From the NCBI GenBank assembly GCA_905215795.1, contig CAJMRV010000018.1, forward strand, positions 1 to 16,741: 16,741 nucleotides of DNA, read 5' to 3'. The stretch comes from an uncultured bacterium (GTDB lineage: Bacteria > Pseudomonadota > Gammaproteobacteria > Burkholderiales > Burkholderiaceae_F). Below are positions 1-4,849 of this stretch, piece by piece. Under the pieces are notes generated by a model. The model was not told the origin of the DNA and ran no database searches. It worked only from the letters and a program-made list of their open reading frames with translations. A program made the translations under genes and the position numbers. Within the stretch, counting starts at the first letter, position 1. Every line of letters starts with the position of its first letter.

Positions 1-102
1 GTCTTCGGTTTCAGGGCACTAATTTTGCTTGTTTAACTTTTCCATACCAGTTCAGGAGGCCCTTTCGGAGGGGCGCCGCACGGAGGCTTGTTTGCTACAC
101 TA
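1..102. other. Left-edge non-coding stretch downstream of cyaY
   Basis: No convincing gene is seen in these bases. They follow the cyaY stop codon in the direction of cyaY transcription. A short GC-rich inverted repeat lies around 60-76 (GGCCCTTTC against GGAGGGGC, imperfect), but it is not followed by a T-run on either strand, so I do not call it a terminator. An AT-richer patch at 20-45 could hold a promoter for a gene to the left of the window; I cannot show one. Confidence 0.4.
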
Positions 103-417
103 TCACTCGTCGGCGAGCTCGACGCCCATGCGTCCGAGCGCCTCCGCGACGACCGCCTTGAGGGGCCTCCCGTCGCGCGTGTCGAGCCAGTCGCCCGCAT
201 CGGAGCGGGCGAAGTGGCGCCCGCCGAAGGGCGAGGCGAACCAGATCTCCTTCATGGGCGTCTGGATGTTCGCCACCACCTGGCGGCCGTCGTCGAGCTC
301 GATGGTGAGCACGTGGCCGGCCCTGAGGCACTCCACGTCGGCGGCCTCCTCGAGCCAGTCCTCGAGGGCGTTCATCTCGTCTTCGGCGACCTTCAGAAAT
401 TCGGTTTCATTCAGCAT
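103..417 (-). CDS. cyaY: Iron-sulfur cluster assembly protein CyaY (bacterial frataxin)
   Basis: Encodes 104 residues, the usual length for bacterial frataxin. CyaY is a cytosolic iron-binding protein that modulates the cysteine desulfurase IscS during Fe-S cluster building. The first helix (about residues 3-28) is rich in Asp and Glu, the expected iron-binding acidic ridge. The sheet carries the family signatures EIWFASPFGGRHF (about 57-69) and WLDTRDGRPL (about 77-86). The ATG is preceded by AGGAG eight bases upstream, supporting this start. It is divergent from lptM with 19 bases between start codons, the cyaY-lptM pairing known from E. coli (cyaY-yifL). Its promoter must therefore lie inside or beyond lptM. 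Identification is from motif recognition and is firm. Confidence 0.93.
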   Translation of the reverse strand: MLNETEFLKVAEDEMNALEDWLEEAADVECLRAGHVLTIELDDGRQVVANIQTPMKEIWFASPFGGRHFARSDAGDWLDTRDGRPLKAVVAEALGRMGVELADE

Positions 418-421
418 CTAC

Positions 422-430
422 AGGACTCCT
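422..430. promoter_or_regulatory. Back-to-back Shine-Dalgarno sites of cyaY and lptM in one 9-bp palindrome
   Basis: The sequence AGGACTCCT is an inverted repeat around a central C. Read on the plus strand its AGGA lies 11 bases before the lptM ATG; read on the minus strand its AGGAG lies 8 bases before the cyaY ATG. The whole gap between the start codons is 418-436, so it can hold both ribosome binding sites but not two promoters. Confidence 0.7.
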
Positions 431-436
431 AAAAAA

Positions 437-565
437 ATGCGTTCCTTCGTACTCGTCGGCCTGATCATCGGCCTCGGACTGCAGCTGAGCGGCTGCGGCG
501 TCCGCGGCGACCTCTACATGCCCCAGCCCCACCACGCGGAGCATACCACGCAGCAGACGCAGTGA
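437..565 (+). CDS. lptM: LPS-assembly lipoprotein LptM (YifL-like), short form
   Basis: A 42-residue lipoprotein. Residues 1-19 form a signal peptide with Arg2 and a hydrophobic core, followed by the lipobox LSGC with the acylated Cys20. Directly after it comes CGVRGDLYMP, matching the LptM/YifL signature CGLKGPLYFP. In E. coli LptM binds the LptD-LptE pore in the outer membrane and helps LptD mature its disulfides. The remaining tail (31-42) is Gln/His/Thr-rich and much shorter than the 67-residue E. coli protein. The start is the only ATG in frame near the lipobox. The frame stays open upstream to base 29 only because it runs antisense to cyaY. lysA or dapF often follows lptM in proteobacteria; here hslR follows tail-to-tail. 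Confidence 0.85.
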   Translation: MRSFVLVGLIIGLGLQLSGCGVRGDLYMPQPHHAEHTTQQTQ

Positions 566-585
566 GGTTCCGGGGAGTCCTCACT
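561..585. terminator. Hairpin holding both stop codons of lptM and hslR
   Basis: AGTGAGG (561-567) and CCTCACT (579-585) form a perfect 7-bp inverted repeat with an 11-base loop. The lptM TGA (563-565) is in the left arm and the hslR TGA (complement of 581-583) is in the right arm. It could act as a bidirectional transcription end for the two convergent genes, but neither strand has a T-run after it, so intrinsic termination is uncertain. Confidence 0.4.
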
Positions 586-973
586 CCTCGAAACCGTCCA
601 TCCGGAAGCGCTCGAGCACGCGCCTGTCGCGCTTGGTCGGGCGTCCCTTCTCGATCGTGCGGGAGGGTTCCGGAGCGAGGCGCCGCATGTCGGCGATCAT
701 CTCGCGGCGCGTCCTGCTCTCGACGGTCTCCTCATAGAGCTCGCGGGCGACGGGCGCGGGACCGCGCACGGCCGAGATCCCCTTGACGACGACGTCGAAG
801 GTGTCCTCCCCGCGGATGATGCGGAGTTCGTCCCCGACGGCGACCTCGCGTGAGGCCTTCAGGCGCTGGCCGTCCATCAGGACGCGGCCGAGGCCGACCG
901 CCTCCTGGGCCCTGCCCCTCGTCTTGAAGAAGCGCGCGGCCCAGAGCCACTTGTCGATGCGGATCGATTCCAT
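581..973 (-). CDS. hslR: Hsp15-like S4-domain RNA-binding protein (ribosome-associated heat shock protein)
   Basis: Encodes 130 residues, matching the Hsp15 family. Residues 4-50 are an S4 RNA-binding fold (RIDKWLWAARFFKTR, GRVLMDGQRLKAS, VGDELRI), and the C-terminal third is basic and helical (RPTKRDRR). In E. coli Hsp15 binds free 50S subunits carrying stalled nascent chains and helps recycle them. The ATG follows a very strong AGGAGG-type binding site. The gene lies behind the rplQ terminator, and I see no good promoter in the 40 bases between, so it may depend on read-through or a poorly conserved promoter. It ends 15 bases from lptM, tail-to-tail. Codon use is GC-richer than in the ribosomal protein genes, as expected for modest expression. 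Confidence 0.88.
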   Translation of the reverse strand: MESIRIDKWLWAARFFKTRGRAQEAVGLGRVLMDGQRLKASREVAVGDELRIIRGEDTFDVVVKGISAVRGPAPVARELYEETVESRTRREMIADMRRLAPEPSRTIEKGRPTKRDRRVLERFRMDGFEE

Positions 974-1011
974 TGGTCCCCCTCCTTTTTCGCGGGTGTT
1001 CTTTTGAATTG

Positions 1012-1042
1012 AAAAAGCCCGGCCGTTGAAAACGACCGGGCT
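1012..1042 (-). terminator. Intrinsic terminator of rplQ
   Basis: On the minus strand AGCCCGG pairs with CCGGGCT, continues through a T-G wobble into CGTT/AACG, and closes on a three-base loop. The 12-bp stem is followed at once by TTTTT. This is a textbook rho-independent terminator 45 bases after the rplQ stop, and it marks the end of the ribosomal protein cluster. Confidence 0.92.
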
Positions 1043-1086
1043 CGACTATCAGACTGTGCGGTCAAAGACCGTACGTGTCGATGAAA

Positions 1087-1476
1087 TTAAGCTTCCTGCT
1101 TGACTTCTTCGACGGCCTCAGCCTTTTCCGTGAGTTCCATGTAGGCCATCGGGGCGTTGTCGCCAACACGATAACCCATCTTCAGGATACGGGTGTAACC
1201 ACCATTGCGCTGGGCGAAGCGGGGGCCGATCTCATTGAAGAGCTTGACGACGATCTCGCGGTCGCGCAGACGATTGAAGGCCAGACGCTTGTTGGCGACG
1301 GTGGGTTCCTTGGCGAGCGTGATCATCGGTTCGACGACGCGGCGGAGTTCCTTGGCCTTGGGAAGGGTGGTCTTGATGGCTTCATGACGAAGCAGGGAGC
1401 ACATCATGTTGCGGAGCATGGCCAGACGATGGGCGCTGGTACGGTTGAGCTTACGAAGACCGTGACGGTGACGCAT
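1087..1476 (-). CDS. rplQ: 50S ribosomal protein L17 (bL17)
   Basis: Encodes 129 residues. L17 is a bacteria-specific protein of the large subunit near the peptide exit tunnel. The N-terminal MRHRHGLRKLNR and the following RLAMLRNMMCSLLRHE (about 17-32) are the family signature, and YTRILKMGYRVGDNAPMAYMEL (about 94-115) closes the fold. A Glu/Val/Ala-rich tail of about 14 residues follows. AGAGG lies eight bases before the ATG. In E. coli it is the last gene of the alpha operon right after rpoA. Here 197 bases with a terminator and a strong promoter candidate separate the two, so rplQ is probably its own transcription unit. Confidence 0.97.
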   Translation of the reverse strand: MRHRHGLRKLNRTSAHRLAMLRNMMCSLLRHEAIKTTLPKAKELRRVVEPMITLAKEPTVANKRLAFNRLRDREIVVKLFNEIGPRFAQRNGGYTRILKMGYRVGDNAPMAYMELTEKAEAVEEVKQEA

Positions 1477-1506
1477 TTTTAATACCTCTGTAAAAGTCTA
1501 ATAACG

Positions 1507-1526
1507 GCGGTCCCGGATGGAACCGC
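1507..1526 (-). promoter_or_regulatory. Stem-loop in the rplQ leader
   Basis: GCGGTTCC pairs with GGGACCGC (one wobble) around a four-base loop, about 30 bases before the rplQ start. A second small inverted repeat, CCGG-AAA-CCGG, lies at 1551-1561. Together they structure the roughly 100-base leader predicted from the upstream promoter. No regulator is known to me for this site. Confidence 0.45.
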
Positions 1527-1584
1527 AACTCTGCCCCGTGCATCTTCTATCCGGAAACCGGCGGTCGGGTACAGTAAGCGTGCA

Positions 1585-1614
1585 ATTTTACACGAGGAGC
1601 AATGGCTCCTGCAA
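1585..1614 (-). promoter_or_regulatory. Candidate sigma-70 promoter of rplQ with a palindrome in the spacer
   Basis: The -35 TTGCAG (1614-1609) and -10 TAAAAT (1590-1585, five of six consensus bases) are 18 bp apart. The spacer contains the inverted repeat AGGAGC-CATT-GCTCCT (1610-1595), which could be an operator or a chance hairpin. The promoter lies right after the rpoA terminator, which fits independent expression of rplQ. Confidence 0.65.
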
Positions 1615-1616
1615 CG

Positions 1617-1647
1617 AAAACGGCCTCCTTTTTTCAAAGGAGGCCGT
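1617..1647 (-). terminator. Intrinsic terminator between rpoA and rplQ
   Basis: ACGGCCTCCTTT pairs perfectly with AAAGGAGGCCGT over 12 bp, capped by GAAA and followed by a TTTT run (the run shares one base pair with the stem). It is a strong rho-independent terminator 27 bases after the rpoA stop, in a place where the E. coli alpha operon is continuous. Confidence 0.93.
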
Positions 1648-1673
1648 GTTCCTTCATCGTGACGGATCAGGAA

Positions 1674-2690
1674 TTACTTCTTGAAACCGGGGACGACGGG
1701 ACGGGCTTCGGCGGGCGGCCAGTTGTCGAGGCGCTGACCGAGCGTGAGACCGTGGGCGGCGAGGACTTCCTTGATTTCGGTCAAGGACTTGCGGCCCAGG
1801 TTCGGCGTCTTGAGCAGCTCGTTTTCGGTGCGCTGGATCAAGTCGCCGATGCGTTCGATCTTCTCGGCCTTCAGGCAGTTGGCGGAACGGACCGTCAACT
1901 CGAGGTCGTCGACCGGACGCAGCAGGATCGGGTCGAGCGGTGGCGGCTGGTCGTTGTCGGCCTCTTCCTCGGCCTGCGGAGCCTCCTGGGTGATCGAGCC
2001 GAAGACGGCGAGCTGTTCCTGGAGGATGCGCACGGCTTCGCGGAGGGCTTCTTCCGGACCGATGGCGCCGTTCGTCTCGATGATCATCTCGAGCTTGTCG
2101 AGGTCGGTGCGCTGGGCCACGCGGGCGGCCTGGACCTGATAGGCAACGCGGCGGATCGGGGAGAAGGAGGCGTCCATGATGATGCGGCCGAGCGTCGACT
2201 TGGAGTAGTCGTCGCGGAAGGCGCGCACGTCGCCGGGCTGGTAGCCGCGGCCCTTTTCAACCTTGACCTGCATGTCGAGACGGCCGCCGGAGAGGTGGGC
2301 GATGACATGGTCGGGGTTGATGATCGTGACGTCGTGGGGGAGTTCGAAGTCCGCGGCGGTGACAACGCGGTCGCCTTCGGCGTGGAGCTTCAGAGCCACT
2401 TCATCGCGGCCTTCGAGCTTGAAGACGACGCCCTTGAGGTTCAGAAGGATGTCGACCACGTCCTCGAGGACGCCGTCGATCTGGGAGTATTCGTGAACGA
2501 CGCCGCTGATCTGGACTTCCGTCGGAGCAAAGCCGATCATGGAGCTCATCAGGATGCGGCGGAGCGCGTTGCCGAGCGTGTGACCGTAGCCGCGTTCGAA
2601 CGGTTCAAGCGTGATGACGGCGGAGTTGGGGTCCTTTTCGTTGACCGCAACGTCGACCGACGTCGGCTGTAAAAGGGCGATGTTTGCCAT
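1674..2690 (-). CDS. rpoA: DNA-directed RNA polymerase subunit alpha
   Basis: Encodes 338 residues, slightly longer than the usual 325-330. The N-terminal domain (about 1-235) drives alpha dimerisation and contacts beta and beta'; it has the hallmark FERGYGHTLGNALRRILMSS (31-50). The C-terminal domain (about 252-325), which binds UP elements and activators, has LTVRSANCLKAE, where Arg268 corresponds to E. coli Arg265, and LGRKSLTEIKEVL. The linker (about 236-251) is unusually acidic and ends in prolines, and there is a 12-residue tail after DNWPP. AAGGA lies eight bases before the ATG. The gene is set apart from rpsD by 270 bases and from rplQ by 197 bases, each gap with a terminator. Confidence 0.98.
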   Translation of the reverse strand: MANIALLQPTSVDVAVNEKDPNSAVITLEPFERGYGHTLGNALRRILMSSMIGFAPTEVQISGVVHEYSQIDGVLEDVVDILLNLKGVVFKLEGRDEVALKLHAEGDRVVTAADFELPHDVTIINPDHVIAHLSGGRLDMQVKVEKGRGYQPGDVRAFRDDYSKSTLGRIIMDASFSPIRRVAYQVQAARVAQRTDLDKLEMIIETNGAIGPEEALREAVRILQEQLAVFGSITQEAPQAEEEADNDQPPPLDPILLRPVDDLELTVRSANCLKAEKIERIGDLIQRTENELLKTPNLGRKSLTEIKEVLAAHGLTLGQRLDNWPPAEARPVVPGFKK

Positions 2691-2714
2691 GTGTGTAATC
2701 CTTTGGTATTCCTA

Positions 2715-2731
2715 TCGGCGCGTTAAGCCGA
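2715..2731 (-). promoter_or_regulatory. Small stem-loop just upstream of the rpoA ribosome binding site
   Basis: TCGGC and GCCGA form a 5-bp stem with a seven-base loop about 15 bases before the AAGGA site. It is short and may be chance. Confidence 0.25.
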
Positions 2732-2762
2732 CAGACGAATGTGGATTCGAGCGACTGAGATG

Positions 2763-2798
2763 AAAAAACATTTGTTGCGCCGCTCCAGCAACAAATGT
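2763..2798 (-). terminator. Terminator or attenuator hairpin in the rpoA leader
   Basis: ACATTTGTTGC and GCAACAAATGT form a perfect 11-bp stem with a nine-base loop, followed by six T residues on the minus strand. It has all parts of an intrinsic terminator yet lies only about 75 bases before the rpoA start and right at the predicted start site of the candidate promoter 2801-2829. It could end upstream transcription, attenuate rpoA, or form a 5'-terminal stem on the rpoA mRNA. Confidence 0.75.
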
Positions 2799-2800
2799 CC

Positions 2801-2829
2801 ATTTTAATGCATTGCCATGACGCCTTCAG
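2801..2829 (-). promoter_or_regulatory. Candidate promoter for rpoA
   Basis: The -10 TAAAAT (2806-2801, five of six) is convincing; the -35 CTGAAG (2829-2824, three of six) at 17 bp is weak. It lies between two terminator-like hairpins, and some promoter is needed here if the upstream terminator works. Confidence 0.4.
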
Positions 2830-2865
2830 CGGAAAGCGGGCATGGAAATGCAATCATGATGGGCG

Positions 2866-2900
2866 AAAACGCAGTCGGATCCGAAAACCCGGCTGCGTTT
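2866..2900 (-). terminator. Intrinsic terminator after rpsD
   Basis: AAACGCAG pairs with CTGCGTTT, extends past one C-A mismatch into CGG/CCG, and the downstream arm runs into TTTT. It is about 60 bases after the rpsD stop and would separate rpsD from rpoA. Confidence 0.7.
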
Positions 2901-2922
2901 CGTTTCTGCCACGTCGGTCGTG

Positions 2923-2945
2923 CGGACCGCGCACTACACGGTCCG
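2923..2945 (-). repeat. GC-rich hairpin 16 bases after the rpsD stop
   Basis: CGGACCG and CGGTCCG form a perfect 7-bp stem with a nine-base loop. No T-run follows. It may protect the 3' end of the rpsD message or assist the terminator at 2866-2900. Confidence 0.45.
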
Positions 2946-2960
2946 TACGGCCTGGAGCGA

Positions 2961-3590
2961 TTACTTACGCGAGTAACGTTCGACGATAAGAGCTTCGTCG
3001 ATTTCGTAGGCGATTTCGTCGCGAGCGGGAACGTTCTTGAACGTACCTTCGAACTTCTTGGGATCAACGCTGACCCAAGCCGGGAAGCCGTTCTGCTGGG
3101 CGAGGTCCAGAGCTTCGACGATGCGAACCTGCTTCTGGGCCTTTTCGCGCACAGCGATGACGTCGCCGGGCTTGACGTGGTAGGAAGGAATGTTCACCTT
3201 CTTGCCGTTGACGAGAATGGCGCAATGAGAAACCATCTGACGGGCCTCAGCACGCGTGGAGCCGAAGCCCATGCGGTAGACCACGTTGTCCAGACGGCAC
3301 TCAAGGAGCTGGAGGAGTTTTTCACCAGTGTTGCCGGTGAGACGGTTAGCTTCCGCGAAATAACGACGGAACTGACGTTCGAGCACGCCGTAAAGACGTT
3401 TGACCTTCTGAGCTTCGCGCATCTGAGCGCCGAAGTCAGACATGCGGGCGCCGGAGATCTTACCGTGCTGGCCCGGCTTGGAGCCGACGTCCTTGACTTT
3501 GGATTCAAACGAACGACGGGCGCTCTTCAAATTAAGATCAATGCCTTCGCGACGCGAAAGCTTGAGCTTAGGACCGAGATATCGTGCCAT
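2961..3590 (-). CDS. rpsD: 30S ribosomal protein S4 (uS4)
   Basis: Encodes 209 residues. S4 starts assembly of the 16S 5' domain and, in E. coli, represses the alpha operon. The N-terminal part MARYLGPKLKLSRREG lacks the zinc-binding cysteines found in some homologues. The S4 RNA-binding domain lies at about 99-160 (RLDNVVYRMGFGSTRAEAR, HCAILVNGKKVNIPSY, VKPGDVIAV), and the C-terminus ends in EIDEALIVERYSRK. AGAGG lies nine bases before the ATG. Gaps of 96 bases upstream and 270 bases downstream, both with inverted repeats, set it apart from its usual operon partners. Confidence 0.98.
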   Translation of the reverse strand: MARYLGPKLKLSRREGIDLNLKSARRSFESKVKDVGSKPGQHGKISGARMSDFGAQMREAQKVKRLYGVLERQFRRYFAEANRLTGNTGEKLLQLLECRLDNVVYRMGFGSTRAEARQMVSHCAILVNGKKVNIPSYHVKPGDVIAVREKAQKQVRIVEALDLAQQNGFPAWVSVDPKKFEGTFKNVPARDEIAYEIDEALIVERYSRK

Positions 3591-3686
3591 TTAAAAATGC
3601 CTCTCTTATCCTGTAGGGATCCCTACATTCAGTCCACGTGCCTCAGTAATGCAGTGGACACGGGATTTCAACAGAAAAATTAAAAA
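3591..3686 (-). promoter_or_regulatory. Structured rpsD leader with a 16-bp perfect palindrome and weak promoter candidate
   Basis: The gap between rpsK and rpsD holds TGTAGGGATCCCTACA (3612-3627), a perfect 16-bp palindrome, and upstream of it GTCCAC/GTGGAC arms (3659-3654 and 3637-3632) extended inside by TGC/GCA. A possible promoter has -35 TTGAAA (3671-3666, five of six) and a poor -10 TACTGA (3648-3643) at 17 bp. The -10 overlaps the loop of the larger hairpin. S4 feedback on its own leader is a reasonable idea but is not shown by the sequence. Confidence 0.45.
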
Positions 3687-4094
3687 TTAAACGCGGCGGC
3701 GCTTGGAGGGGCGAACACCGTTGTGGGGGATCGGCGTGACGTCCTGGATGGAGGTCACACGGATGCCGAGCGCGTTGAGCGCACGAACGGAGGATTCGCG
3801 ACCGGGACCGGGGCCCCAAATGCGCACTTCGACGTTCTTCAGACCCTGTTCAAGAGCGATCTTGCCAGCGACGTCGGCAGCCACCTGGGCGGCGAACGGC
3901 GTGGACTTGCGGGAGCCCTTGAAGCCCTGAGCACCGGCGGACGACGCAGCGATGGCGTTGCCCTGGCGGTCAGTGATCGTGATGATGGTGTTGTTGAAGG
4001 AAGCGTGCACGAAAGCGATGCCTTCGGTCACGACCTTCTTGACTTTCTTGCGAGCACGCTGCGAGGCAGCCTGCTTAGAATTATTGCCAGCCAT
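3687..4094 (-). CDS. rpsK: 30S ribosomal protein S11 (uS11)
   Basis: Encodes 135 residues. S11 forms part of the platform of the small subunit near the mRNA exit channel. Signatures are GIAFVHASFNNTIITITDRQ (about 25-44), AASSAGAQGFKGSRKSTPFAAQ (about 49-70) and the C-terminal IPHNGVRPSKRRRV. The Asn-Gly in HNG is the site that becomes isoaspartate in E. coli S11. The N-terminal 20 residues are Lys/Arg/Gln-rich. AAGGA lies five bases before the ATG, and the gene starts 12 bases after rpsM, so the two are co-transcribed. Confidence 0.98.
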   Translation of the reverse strand: MAGNNSKQAASQRARKKVKKVVTEGIAFVHASFNNTIITITDRQGNAIAASSAGAQGFKGSRKSTPFAAQVAADVAGKIALEQGLKNVEVRIWGPGPGRESSVRALNALGIRVTSIQDVTPIPHNGVRPSKRRRV

Positions 4095-4106
4095 ACTTAT
4101 CCTTTA

Positions 4107-4472
4107 TTACTTCTTGAGCGTCACACCGGCCTTACGCGGGCCTTTGCGGGTGCGAGCATTAGTACGGGTACGCTGACCACGGCAGGGGAGACCCTTGCGG
4201 TGGCGCATGCCACGGTACGTCCCAAGGTCGATAAGACGCTTGATCGAGAGCTGAACCTCACGACGCAAGTCGCCTTCGACGGTGAACGCGTTGACCTGTT
4301 CACGGATCTTTTCGAGTTCTTCGTCGGAAAGGTCCTTAATCAGTTTGGAATAGTCGATGCCGCACTTGTCCAGGATTTCCTGAGCGCGCGAACGGCCGAT
4401 GCCATAGATGGCGGTCAGACCGATTTCGGCATGCTGCTGCGGCGGAATATTAATACCGGCGATACGTGCCAT
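4107..4472 (-). CDS. rpsM: 30S ribosomal protein S13 (uS13)
   Basis: Encodes 121 residues. S13 sits in the head of the small subunit and contacts L5 and P-site tRNA. It opens with MARIAGINIPPQQHAEIGLTAIYGIGRSRA and ends with the signature YRGMRHRKGLPCRGQRTRTNART and a basic tail GPRKAGVTLKK that reaches toward tRNA. GAGG lies six bases before the ATG. It begins 11 bases after rpmJ. In E. coli rpsM is the first gene of the alpha operon and carries the S4 target; here the promoter candidate is one gene earlier, ahead of rpmJ. Confidence 0.98.
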   Translation of the reverse strand: MARIAGINIPPQQHAEIGLTAIYGIGRSRAQEILDKCGIDYSKLIKDLSDEELEKIREQVNAFTVEGDLRREVQLSIKRLIDLGTYRGMRHRKGLPCRGQRTRTNARTRKGPRKAGVTLKK

Positions 4473-4483
4473 TTTTTACCTCT

Positions 4484-4597
4484 TTAGCCTTGACGCTGCT
4501 TGTGACGCGGATCCGAGCAGATCACACGCACCACGCCTTTACGCTTGATGATCTTGCACTTGCGGCACATCTTTTTGACCGAAGCGTTAACCTTCAT
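4484..4597 (-). CDS. rpmJ: 50S ribosomal protein L36 (bL36), zinc-ribbon form
   Basis: Encodes 37 residues: MKVNASVKKMCRKCK, KRKGVVRVIC, SDPRHKQRQG. Cys11, Cys14, Cys27 and His32 are the zinc ligands, so this is the zinc-containing (C+) form used under zinc sufficiency. The frame is open further upstream, but the ATG at 4597 has GGAG six bases before it and gives the standard N-terminus; the ATG two codons earlier abuts that site. In E. coli rpmJ ends the spc operon after secY. Here 252 bases with hairpins and a promoter candidate separate them, so rpmJ seems to lead the alpha unit. Confidence 0.96.
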   Translation of the reverse strand: MKVNASVKKMCRKCKIIKRKGVVRVICSDPRHKQRQG

Positions 4598-4608
4598 TCT
4601 CATCTCCA

Positions 4609-4625
4609 CGTGCGAAAAACGCACG
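4609..4625 (-). promoter_or_regulatory. Hairpin abutting the rpmJ ribosome binding site
   Basis: CGTGCG-TTTTT-CGCACG on the minus strand is a perfect 6-bp stem with a five-T loop. Its 3' arm ends one base before the GGAG of rpmJ. It could limit or position ribosome entry at the first gene of the unit. Confidence 0.5.
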
Positions 4626-4657
4626 GTTAACAATGCCCTACGTGGCAGAAACGCATA

Positions 4658-4686
4658 AGAATACAACACGTTCCTGTTGAATGCAA
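4658..4686 (-). promoter_or_regulatory. Candidate promoter of the rpmJ-rpsM-rpsK unit
   Basis: -35 TTGCAT (4686-4681) and -10 TATTCT (4663-4658) are 17 bp apart, about 60 bases before the rpmJ start. The element begins with TCGCTTGCA, shared exactly with the rplN promoter. Confidence 0.55.
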
Positions 4687-4725
4687 GCGACAACGCCACC
4701 GTAGTGCAGTTTTGTTGTAGCCGCC

Positions 4726-4818
4726 TTCGTTTGAAACGAACCCGGGAAGGCCGGAGCGCTTGGCGCCCTAGGCTTCCCGATCCGTTTCCCACGCTCCCCG
4801 AAGGTTAAGTCCGGGGAG
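4726..4818 (-). repeat. Three consecutive inverted repeats after secY
   Basis: In transcription order: CTCCCCG/CGGGGAG (4818-4794, 7 bp, 11-base loop); a long imperfect hairpin with GGGAAGCC/GGCCTTCCC outer arms and an inner GGGCGC/GCGCTC stem on a CAA loop (4778-4744); and TTCGTTT-C-AAACGAA (4740-4726). None is followed by a clear T-run. They probably protect the 3' end of the spc message or mark rho-dependent termination. infA, often present at this place in relatives, is absent. Confidence 0.6.
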
Positions 4819-4849
4819 GCATTGGTTGTTGTTGAAGCCTCCGCTGGGA

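Noticed and set aside
88..432. Plus-strand frame of 114 codons opposite cyaY
   Set aside because: Antisense to cyaY, and it ends just before the lptM start without plausible protein features.
1059..1071. CGGTC-AAA-GACCG hairpin after rplQ as a terminator
   Set aside because: The stem has 5 bp and no T-run; the real terminator is about 20 bases further on.
1602..2672. 356-codon open frame on the plus strand
   Set aside because: It is the exact antisense of rpoA. High-GC, codon-biased genes leave long open frames on the opposite strand; the translation has no recognisable domain and no ribosome binding site context of its own.
2817..3683. 288-codon plus-strand frame over rpsD
   Set aside because: Antisense shadow of rpsD and its flanks; no family signature, and it would run across the rpsD terminator and leader structures.
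3723..4487. 254-codon plus-strand frame over rpsK and rpsM
   Set aside because: Antisense shadow spanning two well-identified genes.
4604..4792. N-terminal extension of L36 into the secY-rpmJ gap, or a remnant infA
   Set aside because: The translation upstream of the L36 Met shows neither IF-1 nor other known sequence, and would run through the promoter and hairpins.
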